Assembly: GCA_905373705.1 (NCBI GenBank)
Contig: CAJPUA010000085.1
Coordinates: 1 to 5,451, forward strand
Source of the DNA: an uncultured Schwartzia sp.
GTDB taxonomy: Bacteria; Bacillota; Negativicutes; Selenomonadales; Selenomonadaceae
Length of the DNA: 5,451 bases
Direction: 5' to 3'
Shown here: piece after piece, positions 1 through 5,025 of the stretch
How the letters are laid out: the number at the start of each line of letters is the position of its first letter
How positions within the stretch are numbered: position 1 is the stretch's first letter
Notes under the pieces: model-generated
The model's input: the letters and a program-made list of their open reading frames with translations, nothing else
What the model was told of the DNA's origin: nothing
Databases searched by the model: none
Made by a program: the position numbers and the translations under genes

Positions 1-171
1 ATCCGCAATGCCGGCGAGAAGCAAAGAGCCAACCTCGTCTTGATCTCCATTAACGAAGAAATTTACTTTGCCTTTCCCACCCGCGATAACGACATATATC
101 TCCGCTTCTCCTAAGACTTTAACCATCTTGCCTAAATGTTCAGCAATTTCCCGTGCACTCTTTTTTTCCAT
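1..171 (-). CDS. Hypothetical early phage protein, 3' part outside window
   Basis: The first 57 codons of a leftward gene are present and no stop is reached before the window edge. The ATG at 169-171 follows a strong GGAGG (complement of 180-184) at good spacing, so the start is well supported. The protein begins MEKKSAREIAEHLGKMVKV, a short charged amphipathic helix. It continues with a hydrophobic strand (IYVVIAG), a glycine/lysine turn and NFFVNGDQDEVGSLLLAGIAD, which looks like a small alpha/beta fold. I see no catalytic motif and do not recognise the family. Its ribosome site touches the stop of the 34-aa gene upstream, so it belongs to the same early operon. Coding is likely; the function is unknown. 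Confidence 0.75.
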   Translation of the reverse strand, partial: MEKKSAREIAEHLGKMVKVLGEAEIYVVIAGGKGKVNFFVNGDQDEVGSLLLAGIAD

Positions 172-184
172 ATCTTTTACCTCC

Positions 185-289
185 TCACATCAAGCCCCGG
201 ATTCTCCAGCACTCAAACCATGCCGCGAATCCAATTAACCATCCCGCAGCGCCGGCTACAAAACAGAGCCAGCGAAACCAACGCTTCAC
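185..289 (-). CDS. Small single-span membrane protein (34 aa), GTG start
   Basis: This short gene starts with GTG at 287-289 and its GTGA overlaps the TGA of the excisionase-like gene by 4 bp. GAGGAGG lies a few bases upstream, inside the end of that gene. The peptide starts KRWFRW, then has a hydrophobic stretch LCFVAGAAGWLIGFAAWF (about residues 8-25), then a basic tail (CWRIRGLM). That is a short cationic N-terminus plus one transmembrane helix. It is rich in Trp (5) and Gly/Ala, which would suit helix packing in the membrane. Its stop (ATGTGA) runs straight into the GGAGG of the next gene. The overlap, ribosome site, exact fit between neighbours and clear membrane segment support a real gene. 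Function is unknown; small phage membrane proteins can act in exclusion, lysis control or host modulation. Confidence 0.72.
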   Translation of the reverse strand: MKRWFRWLCFVAGAAGWLIGFAAWFECWRIRGLM

Positions 290-603
290 CCTGTCGCCTC
301 CTCTTCTTGTTGACGTTTAACTAATGACTGCATTGCGGCACGAAAGCCGCCTGCTGCTTCCACGGCAGCGTTTGCTCTCTTCCCAATCACGTCAAACGCT
401 TTCTTCGGTCGCTCTGGCAGCGGCTTTGGTCGTCGCATTTCCTCCTCCAGCGCCGCGTCCGCTAAGTCAACGTCAATCTTAAAGCGCCCTTTCGTACCAA
501 GCGCCGGGATAACCCCACGATGTATGAGCCGTAAGACCAGCTGATAATCAAGACCGCTATACTCGGCGTATTGCAGCGCCGTCGTCCATTTCCATCGCCC
601 CAT
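286..603 (-). CDS. Excisionase-like helix-turn-helix protein (105 aa)
   Basis: Residues about 6-55 fit a MerR/excisionase-type winged helix-turn-helix. They run TALQYAEYSGLDYQLVLRLI (helix-turn-helix), then HRGVIPALGTKGRFKIDVDLADAALEEE, which matches the wing and final helix pattern (G-IPA-...GRFKID..D...A). A proline/arginine-rich linker (about 57-68) and a basic helical C-terminus (about 69-100) follow. By position in a phage early operon, and by fold, it could be the excisionase (Xis) that directs the integrase to excise, or a small early regulator; the sequence alone does not decide. The ATG at 601-603 has GAGGAGGTGAAGGC before it, which overlaps the stop of the 63-aa gene. Its own stop overlaps the start of the 34-aa gene by 4 bp. 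Confidence 0.8.
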   Translation of the reverse strand: MGRWKWTTALQYAEYSGLDYQLVLRLIHRGVIPALGTKGRFKIDVDLADAALEEEMRRPKPLPERPKKAFDVIGKRANAAVEAAGGFRAAMQSLVKRQQEEEATG

Positions 604-615
604 GCCTTCACCTCC

Positions 616-807
616 TCACGCCGCCGGATTGCCCCGGCGATTCATTTCATCTGCCAACGCTCTGGCCTCCGCCTTCGTCTTAAACAACTTGCCAACATTC
701 TCATGATTTCCGCTGTGGTCGACGGCATCGATATCTTTCAGTCGGTACACCTGATACATCATCACGCCTGCAATCGGGTTACTTAATACCTTCCACTCGC
801 TTTTCAT
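616..807 (-). CDS. Hypothetical small phage protein (63 aa)
   Basis: A 63-aa protein beginning MKSEWKVLSNPIAG and continuing MMYQVYRLKDIDAVDHSGNH, then FKTKAEARALADEMNRRGNPAA. The layout (beta strands describing a protein made of 'current value' style repeats, then a helix) resembles small proteins I recall from many Firmicutes prophages near cro/xis genes, all without known function. That similarity is from memory. The start has GAGGAGGTAACTAAA upstream (complement of 808-822). The stop (616-618) lies inside the ribosome site region of the excisionase-like gene, 12 bp before that gene's ATG. I see no catalytic residues or membrane segment. Confidence 0.82.
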   Translation of the reverse strand: MKSEWKVLSNPIAGVMMYQVYRLKDIDAVDHSGNHENVGKLFKTKAEARALADEMNRRGNPAA

Positions 808-845
808 TTTAGTTACCTCCTCATACCTGCCCTGCCGGGCTTTTC

Positions 846-1004
846 TTACACGACCTTAAACGTCACTTCATGCCCGGGGTTTTCGTGCACCAGTAACTGC
901 TTCACCTCGTCCACGGTTTTACGGTTGTCCAGCGCCGCCGCCACGACGTCGCAGAGCTTCTTTCCATCTAAGTACGCCCATACCGTTTTCGCTTTCCGTT
1001 TCAT
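846..1004 (-). CDS. Hypothetical small phage protein (52 aa)
   Basis: A complete short reading frame that starts with ATG at 1002-1004 and ends with TAA at 846-848. AGGGAGGTAAATCACT precedes the start (complement of 1005-1020), a strong ribosome site. The protein begins MKRKAKTVWAYLDGKKLCDV and continues VAAALDNRKTVDEVKQLL, ending HEVTFKVV. It reads as a beta-strand, amphipathic helix, beta-strand mini-domain with a basic N-terminus. The composition (GC-rich third positions, high Ala/Val/Lys) matches the neighbouring early genes. It lies between the Cro-like gene and the 63-aa gene, with 41- and 38-bp gaps. It could be driven by the main leftward promoter or by a possible second promoter at 1038-1061. 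The function is unknown. Confidence 0.7.
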   Translation of the reverse strand: MKRKAKTVWAYLDGKKLCDVVAAALDNRKTVDEVKQLLVHENPGHEVTFKVV

Positions 1005-1034
1005 AGTGATTTACCTCCCTTTTTACTTTTACGC

Positions 1035-1061
1035 CGAATTATAATTCGCTTTAAGCGAATT
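1035..1061 (-). promoter_or_regulatory. Distal operator O3 with adjacent -10 box
   Basis: AATTCGCTTTAAGCGAATT at 1043-1061 is a perfect 9-1-9 palindrome. Its central 17 bp (1044-1060) match operator O1 except for one symmetric base change in each arm (A to C). Directly downstream on the minus strand is TATAAT (complement of 1038-1043), itself inside a second perfect palindrome, CGAATTATAATTCG (1035-1048). This repeats the operator/-10 layout of the main leftward promoter, so it may be a second repressor-controlled promoter feeding the 52-aa gene. The -35 position is only A-rich, so activity is uncertain. The site also covers the stop codon of the Cro-like gene. Alternatively it is a looping or auxiliary operator 251 bp from O1. 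Confidence 0.6.
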
Positions 1062-1251
1062 TTTTTGGCAAAAAAATAAAATCTTTACTAATCTTGTATA
1101 AGCCACATAAAGCTGTGAAGTTCCCCATATCGATAGGCGTTTTCCCAGTTTCCCAATTCACAATCGTCTGCTTGTTCTTTTTTAAGTACCTGGCTACATC
1201 CGATTGGGTAAGTCCTGCATTCACTCGTGCAGCCTTAAGACTAATCTTCAT
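1051..1251 (-). CDS. Cro-like XRE-family HTH regulator (66 aa)
   Basis: A small DNA-binding protein of the Cro/CI (XRE) family. Residues 4-12 (SLKAARVNA) form helix 1. LTQSDVARYL (14-23) and KQTIVNWETGKT (27-38) form the helix-turn-helix and the typical end of the motif. LCGLYKISKDFIFLPKKFA closes the domain, with the IFLP ending common in phage Cro-like proteins. It is the first gene of the leftward operon, directly after the consensus promoter, with AGGGAGG (complement of 1263-1269) before its ATG. By position and size it should act as the early antirepressor-type switch protein that represses the divergent repressor gene; this is inferred. Its last codons and stop lie inside operator O3. 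Confidence 0.88.
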   Translation of the reverse strand: MKISLKAARVNAGLTQSDVARYLKKNKQTIVNWETGKTPIDMGNFTALCGLYKISKDFIFLPKKFA

Positions 1252-1287
1252 AATGGATTACACCTCCCTCTCTGTTGATCTACCCAC

Positions 1288-1316
1288 ATTATAAATTAGC
1301 TTAAAGCTAATGTCAA
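1288..1316 (-). promoter_or_regulatory. Leftward early promoter, consensus -35 and -10
   Basis: On the minus strand TTGACA (complement of 1311-1316) and TATAAT (complement of 1288-1293) are separated by exactly 17 bp. This is the full sigma-70/SigA consensus. Transcription should start near 1281, about 30 nt before the Cro-like ATG. The spacer is occupied by operator O1, so bound repressor would block RNA polymerase directly. A promoter this strong would need tight repression in the lysogen. Confidence 0.93.
1295..1311. promoter_or_regulatory. Operator O1, perfect 17-bp palindrome
   Basis: ATTAGCTTAAAGCTAAT is a perfect 8-1-8 inverted repeat centred at 1303. It lies between the -35 and -10 of the leftward promoter. 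The core GCTT-n-AAGC is shared with O3 and half shared with O2. It is the best candidate for the binding site of the repressor at 1399-1821 and possibly also of the Cro-like protein. Confidence 0.88.
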
Positions 1317-1330
1317 TACTTTAAGCTAAT
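1314..1330. promoter_or_regulatory. Operator O2, one conserved half-site
   Basis: The right arm AAGCTAAT (1323-1330) is identical to the O1 arm. The left arm keeps only its inner CTT. The centre (1322) is 19 bp from that of O1, close to two helical turns, so two dimers could sit on the same face. It overlaps three bases of the leftward -35. Confidence 0.65.
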
Positions 1331-1347
1331 TTATTTTTTGTAAAGTA

Positions 1348-1376
1348 TTGTGGAAATCTGCTTCAAGATTTATAAT
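1348..1376 (+). promoter_or_regulatory. Probable repressor promoter with degenerate operator
   Basis: TATAAT at 1371-1376 follows TTGTGG at 1348-1353 with a 17-bp spacer. The -10 is consensus but the -35 keeps only TTG, so it should be weaker than the divergent promoter. The predicted start near 1383 leaves a very short leader ending in AAGGAGG (1384-1390), 8 bp before the repressor ATG. The spacer contains GCTTCAAG, centred at 1364, which resembles the operator core, and a loose dyad AAATCT/AGATTT (1354-1359, 1366-1371). Autoregulation through a weak site is possible. Confidence 0.6.
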
Positions 1377-1398
1377 TTACTAAAAGGAGGTTACGCCG

Positions 1399-1821
1399 AT
1401 GCCAGAAAACGATATACTAAAAGAAGTATTTCAGCAGAATCTTAAACGTCTGTTAGACAAAAAACAGGCAACACAAAAAGATTTAGCAAAATATATGATG
1501 GTTAGCCCTGTAACCGTCAATGATTGGATCAGAGGGCGCAAGCTCCCAAGAATGGATAAAGTAGATCGACTTTGCGAATATTTTAGCGTCCCGCGAAGTG
1601 CATTGATGGAAACTGGTTACTCGGTTGGAAATTCCACAAATACACAATCAAAGACTATTTCAAAAGAGGAACGCGATCTAAATAAATTCCTCGAACGCGC
1701 GGAAGTAATGTTTGATGGTGACACCTATAAACTCACTGCTGATGACCGCGAAAAGATACGTGCAGCACTGAAACTGGCATTCTATGACGCAAAGAAACGG
1801 AATCGTCGAAAGAAGGACTAA
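1399..1821 (+). CDS. Lysogeny repressor, XRE family, ImmR-like (140 aa)
   Basis: The probable immunity repressor. Residues 12-65 form an XRE HTH domain: NLKRLLDKK, then ATQKDLAKYM and SPVTVNDWIRGRKLP for the helix-turn-helix, then VDRLCEYFSVP. A polar linker (about 76-90, Ser/Thr/Asn/Gln-rich) leads to a C-terminal helical region, FLERAEVMFDGDTYKLTADD, and a basic tail (KKRNRRKKD). No S24/LexA-type self-cleaving peptidase domain is present. This is the architecture of ICEBs1 ImmR-like repressors, which are removed by a separate ImmA protease, and an ImmA-like gene follows 4 bp downstream. AAGGAGG lies 8 bp before the ATG. It should bind the GCTTnAAGC palindromes at 1044-1330 to silence the leftward operon. 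Confidence 0.88.
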   Translation: MPENDILKEVFQQNLKRLLDKKQATQKDLAKYMMVSPVTVNDWIRGRKLPRMDKVDRLCEYFSVPRSALMETGYSVGNSTNTQSKTISKEERDLNKFLERAEVMFDGDTYKLTADDREKIRAALKLAFYDAKKRNRRKKD

Positions 1822-1825
1822 TGCC

Positions 1826-2257
1826 ATGCTTAACATAAAAATCAGGGTTCGGAACCTGATAACAAAGTACGGAACCGCTAATCCTCGCTTATTAGCTGCT
1901 GACCTCGGTATCAGTATTATTGAAACCGATCTGCCAAAGCATATCCGGGGCTTTTTCGTCAGGGTACTTCGCCGAAGCTGTATTATCCTAAATCAGGCTT
2001 TGCCTGAGGCTGGAAAACGAATCGTTCTCTGCCACGAAATCGGGCATAGCCGCCTTCATACAGGGTATGGATGGCGCATCCAGCCGGACTGTACTTTTTT
2101 TGTCTCGTGCCGTTGTGAACATGAGGCAAATACATTCGCAATCTATCTACTATCGCACTCATCAGATATAGATGCTGATGTTACGGCTCAACTACTCGAT
2201 GGACGACAACCAAATCCACGGGAAGTACATGCTATTTTAGGGAGATTGATTGACTGA
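1826..2257 (+). CDS. immA: ImmA/IrrE-family metallopeptidase (143 aa)
   Basis: Zinc metallopeptidase of the ImmA/IrrE (DUF955-type) family, with VLCHEIGHSRLH giving the HEXXH motif (His70, Glu71, His74). EHEANTFAIYLL follows at about 98-109, where Glu100 is the likely third zinc ligand. The N-terminal part (LITKYGTANPRLLAADLGI) is the usual helical lead-in, and FFVRVLRRSCIILNQAL is the beta pair before the active site. In ICEBs1 and related phages the partner ImmA cleaves the ImmR repressor to trigger induction; the same role is inferred here from gene order. The reading frame extends upstream to 1784, but that start lacks a ribosome site. ATG at 1826 has GAAGGA 8 bp before it and lies 4 bp after the repressor stop, so it is preferred. 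Confidence 0.88.
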   Translation: MLNIKIRVRNLITKYGTANPRLLAADLGISIIETDLPKHIRGFFVRVLRRSCIILNQALPEAGKRIVLCHEIGHSRLHTGYGWRIQPDCTFFVSCRCEHEANTFAIYLLSHSSDIDADVTAQLLDGRQPNPREVHAILGRLID

Positions 2258-2299
2258 ATAGTGAGTGATAAATAAGAAAAACCGCACGGGGAATTTTAT

Positions 2300-3571
2300 A
2301 TGTTTGAATTTATGAAAAAGCTACTATGGCCTAAAAAAAGCCTGTTCCAAGAGTTTTTCCCAGATAAGAAGGACTATGACCAAAGAGTTCAAGAGATTAT
2401 TGCTGATCTGTCTCCAGAAGAAAAAGAATTTGCCAAAAAATTATCTTCTGAGATATACACTTATGACGAGACATCTTCAGTAGAGGAATTTAGCACACAT
2501 ATCATAAACAAATACCGATATCCCCATATTATACAAAGCAAACTCACTAAGACATTGTATGAATTTATGGGGTTACTCATCGCTCCACAAATAAAATGTT
2601 CCACATCTTCAGCCCAAAAGAAACCACAAACCCCAATTATAAAAGAGTTAGTTTCTACATTTGAGGAGCAGCGGAAATTAAATGTGAATTTGTTATTTCC
2701 TGATATGCACTTAGCATACGCGAATAAAGAATTACACGAGTTGCAAACATCTCCGGATGTTGCAGCTATTTGTCTCCGTTTATCAAGTGCGCATAAGAAA
2801 ATCGACATTTGTGACTTATATGCTCATGCTGATTTTTGGGGACTGGGTGCAGGAATATACCCTAAGAATAAATTCCCGAGATTCCCCCTGCATAAAGGCT
2901 GCATGTGTATGTTAGAAGCAGTATTTTATTGGGAAGTCTCTCAAAAACATCTAAAATTTAATAACGCTGGTGCAGATCATTTCTTACTGTCTTTATCGTT
3001 ATCTGACCGAAAATCAATTTTAGGTGACTATGGATTTGAGAGATGGAAGAATGGTGAAACGTGGCTTAATTGTATTGAGCAACAAGTTCATGAGGATAGT
3101 ATCCCAGAAATTATTGCACCCATACTTTCTGAAATCGAAAAGCTTTCTCTACCTGCACGTTACCATTTTTTAGATATCATGATTTACACAACTTACGCCA
3201 ATCCTTATCATCGTATTTGGGAAATGACACATTATAGTACACGAAAAAATGGTATAGATATTACACAAACATCTAAGGAAATATTAAAAAGTGGTCTCGT
3301 AGAAATCATTCGCGATCCGAAAATTATTTTGAATAGCTACACCAAAAGCGAACTAATGAAAATGCACGATCGGCACCCCGAAAAACTAAAAGCCTCTTGG
3401 AAAAAGGAAACGATGATCTCTTTCATATTGGAAAACTTCACACAGGACGTAAATAACCTTGTTGTCCAAAGTAAATTTATTAAGTTGACGCCGCGAGTTG
3501 AAAAGGTTCGTGATCCACTTATTGCTTATTGTAAAGAAAGATTAGATCTGGGAACTCTTAATTATTTATAA
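2300..3571 (+). CDS. AT-rich cargo protein of unknown function (423 aa)
   Basis: Large gene between immA and int, visibly more AT-rich than its neighbours, which suggests separate acquisition. I do not recognise the whole protein. The N-terminal third is charged and helical. The middle (about 151-206) has HKKIDICD, AHADFWGLGAGIYPK and PLHKGCMCML, with His165, Cys171, His176, His198, Cys201 and Cys203. This spaced Cys/His arrangement ending in H-x2-CxC resembles the metal-binding end of MuF/SPP1-gp7-type head morphogenesis proteins. The region about 326-380 (ILKSGLVEII, ILNSYTKSELMKM, KLKASWKKETMISFIL) looks like a SAP-type helical domain. No signal peptide or clear membrane helix is present. 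GGGGA is about 8 bp before ATG 2300; an in-frame ATG at 2312 is an alternative. Its site favours a lysogen-expressed accessory role such as immunity or defence, but this is unproven. Confidence 0.85.
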   Translation: MFEFMKKLLWPKKSLFQEFFPDKKDYDQRVQEIIADLSPEEKEFAKKLSSEIYTYDETSSVEEFSTHIINKYRYPHIIQSKLTKTLYEFMGLLIAPQIKCSTSSAQKKPQTPIIKELVSTFEEQRKLNVNLLFPDMHLAYANKELHELQTSPDVAAICLRLSSAHKKIDICDLYAHADFWGLGAGIYPKNKFPRFPLHKGCMCMLEAVFYWEVSQKHLKFNNAGADHFLLSLSLSDRKSILGDYGFERWKNGETWLNCIEQQVHEDSIPEIIAPILSEIEKLSLPARYHFLDIMIYTTYANPYHRIWEMTHYSTRKNGIDITQTSKEILKSGLVEIIRDPKIILNSYTKSELMKMHDRHPEKLKASWKKETMISFILENFTQDVNNLVVQSKFIKLTPRVEKVRDPLIAYCKERLDLGTLNYL

Positions 3572-3714
3572 TACCAACCAAATAAAGTCGCCCGAAACGT
3601 CGGCGTGCCGGAGGAGTTTGTGGGGGCCGAAACGGGTGAAGCCATTACCAAGTAACGGTATCCAACGAATACCCTTATAAATCCGCTCATTTTGATGGCG
3701 TCGATAAAAAATAA
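3572..3714 (+). pseudogene. Coding-like remnant after the cargo gene
   Basis: Immediately after the cargo stop (TAA 3569-3571) the same frame stays open for 27 codons, to TAA at 3653-3655. It encodes KVARNVGVPEEFVGAETGEA, with mostly G/C third bases, unlike the AT-rich cargo. From 3646 a second frame reads VTVSNEYPYKSAHFDGVDKK to TAA at 3712. The two pieces join naturally if one indel near 3644-3652 is allowed. The reading is that this is the 3' end of an older, GC-richer gene, displaced when the cargo gene arrived and later frameshifted. Stop-codon readthrough of the cargo gene, or chance, are alternatives. I do not recognise the family. Confidence 0.4.
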
Positions 3715-3748
3715 AAACCGCCCACCGTGTTGGTAGCACGATGAGCAG
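3706..3748 (-). terminator. Leftward intrinsic terminator upstream of int
   Basis: Arms at 3718-3729 and 3737-3748 enclose a 7-nt loop. Read on the minus strand they form a continuous 12-bp stem with three G-U pairs, followed by TTTTTATTTTTT (complement of 3706-3717). On the plus strand the same three positions are C-A mismatches and no T-run follows, so the functional orientation is minus. It would stop antisense transcription coming through int from the attR/host side before it reaches the cargo and repressor genes. Confidence 0.68.
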
Positions 3749-3771
3749 CAAAAGCGAAATGAGGTGATCTT

Positions 3772-4881
3772 ATGAAACAAGCGAACGGCGCGGGAAGTAT
3801 CGGCTATGATGCCGTCCGCAAAAAATTCCGGGCCATGTTTACTACGCCCGCCGGACGACGCATCAGCAAACGCTTTAACACGAAGAAGGCGGCACAGGAA
3901 TGGATTGCCTCCAACATCGCTAAACGTGCGGCAGGGTCTTACGTTGAGCCAAGCAGCATAACCGTGGGCAGCTGGCTTCTAACGTATCTGCATGACTACA
4001 AAGCACTAACGATTGCACCGAAGACTATGGATTTATACGCACTCCTTGCCCTGAAATGCGAGCCGCTTGCAGATATCCGTTTGCAAGCGGTGACGGCGCC
4101 GCTTATTCAAATCTTCTACACCGAACTTCTAAAGGACAACTCTGTTGCCATGGTACGTAAAGTACACGCTTTTCTCCATGCCGCCTGCACTAAAGCGCAG
4201 TATCTCGGTATGCTTGCCACGAATCCCATGGCTGTAGTGGATCCGCCGAAAGCCACTGTAAGAGAAAAGATTGAAACCTTCACGCCGGATGAGATCGCTA
4301 AAGTCCTTACCGCCGCAAAACAATATGCCGGCGGAAGGTATTACACTTTTATTTTCACCGCATTTCAGACCGGCGCACGGCTTGGCGAGCTGATAGCATT
4401 GGAATGGGATTGTGTTGATACAGATAAAAACGAGCTGATCATTCGGCGCAATCTAACTGTTTCCCAGACCGCAGGGCAACAGATAGGCGCTCCAAAAACG
4501 AAATCCGGCATCCGCGCCATTGCCGTGCCACCCTCTGTTATATCCGCCCTCAAATTATCCCAGCGGCACTCTCAGGTTATTCATATGCGCGGCCCCGTTT
4601 TTACAACGCGCACAGGGACGCATTTCCAGCCACGAAATATCATGCGCATGTGGAAGCAGCTTCTCCAAAAAGCAGATGTCCCATACCGAAATTTTCATGT
4701 CATCCGGCATACGCATGCCACTGAATTGTTAGCAGCTGGCGTCCCCATCGCTGACGTGAGCCGCCGTATCGGCCACGCCAGAATAAGTCATACGCTTGAT
4801 CTGTACGGTCACGCTATCCCTCGGATGGATAGCCAAATAGCCGCTAAAGCGGAATTGATTTTTTCGCCAAAAACGAAATAG
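3772..4881 (+). CDS. int: Tyrosine-family site-specific integrase (369 aa)
   Basis: Phage-type tyrosine recombinase that integrates and excises the element. Residues about 8-48 (GSIGYDAVRKKFRAMF, RRISKRFNTKKAAQEWI) match the N-terminal arm-binding domain. About 62-155 is the helical core-binding domain. The catalytic domain runs from about 168 to 350, with Arg203 (TGARLGEL), probable Lys242 (APKTKSGIR), His309 and Arg312 (FHVIRHTHATELL), His335 (RIGHARISHT) and nucleophile Tyr345 (LDLYGH). All active-site residues are present and the length is normal for the Tn916/phage integrase group, so it should be functional. GAGGTGAT (3761-3768) precedes the ATG. It reads toward the attachment site about 145 bp downstream. 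No convincing promoter of its own is visible; it may be reached by repressor-operon transcription. Confidence 0.96.
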   Translation: MKQANGAGSIGYDAVRKKFRAMFTTPAGRRISKRFNTKKAAQEWIASNIAKRAAGSYVEPSSITVGSWLLTYLHDYKALTIAPKTMDLYALLALKCEPLADIRLQAVTAPLIQIFYTELLKDNSVAMVRKVHAFLHAACTKAQYLGMLATNPMAVVDPPKATVREKIETFTPDEIAKVLTAAKQYAGGRYYTFIFTAFQTGARLGELIALEWDCVDTDKNELIIRRNLTVSQTAGQQIGAPKTKSGIRAIAVPPSVISALKLSQRHSQVIHMRGPVFTTRTGTHFQPRNIMRMWKQLLQKADVPYRNFHVIRHTHATELLAAGVPIADVSRRIGHARISHTLDLYGHAIPRMDSQIAAKAELIFSPKTK

Positions 4882-4884
4882 AAA

Positions 4885-4905
4885 TGGGCGCAACGTGGGC
4901 GCAAC
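4885..4905 (+). repeat. Tandem TGGGCGCAAC repeats, probable integrase arm sites
   Basis: TGGGCGCAAC occurs at 4885-4894 and again at 4896-4905, an 11-bp period that puts both copies on the same DNA face. They begin 4 bp after the int stop. Integrases with this N-terminal domain bind short direct repeats flanking the core, so these are good arm-site candidates. Confidence 0.7.
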
Positions 4906-4939
4906 CGCTATTTTCCACAATGCGGAAATCTCCATAAAT

Positions 4940-4990
4940 AAGGCTTTCTAAAAACCACAAAACCATTCCCCGGAATGCCAACAAAGCCTT
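4940..4990. repeat. Nested inverted repeats between int and attR
   Basis: AAGGCTTT (4940-4947) and AAAGCCTT (4983-4990) form a perfect 8-bp inverted repeat with 35 bp between. Inside it is CATTCC-CC-GGAATG (4964-4977). The outer right arm is followed by TTAT, so a weak terminator for int is possible. Binding sites for integrase, excisionase or a host factor are an alternative. The long loop makes a standard terminator less likely. Confidence 0.45.
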
Positions 4991-5025
4991 TTATATCAGC
5001 GGTTCAGCGCCATTTTTTCTTCTTT

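Noticed and set aside
136..324. Plus-strand 62-codon frame
   Set aside because: Shadow of the leftward early genes; no ribosome site, and it crosses three well-supported minus-strand genes.
571..786. Plus-strand 71-codon frame
   Set aside because: Shadow opposite the 63-aa and 105-aa genes, without a ribosome site.
829..844. GCCC-TGCC-GGGC hairpin followed by TTTTC on the plus strand
   Set aside because: The stem is only 4 bp and there is no plus-strand transcript to end here.
2461..2808. Minus-strand 115-codon frame inside the cargo gene
   Set aside because: Cys-rich composition, no start signal, and fully covered by the 423-aa gene.
3657..3673. GGTAT/ATACC hairpin as terminator for the cargo gene
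   Set aside because: The stem is 5 bp, AT-containing, and no T-run follows.
3562..3780. Minus-strand reading frames of 61-72 codons
   Set aside because: They have no good ribosome site, Cys/Phe-rich low-quality composition, run through the minus-strand terminator, and overlap the better plus-strand remnants.
4129..4935. Several 62-70 codon frames on both strands over int
   Set aside because: All overlap the integrase, whose catalytic residues are intact; none has a ribosome site.
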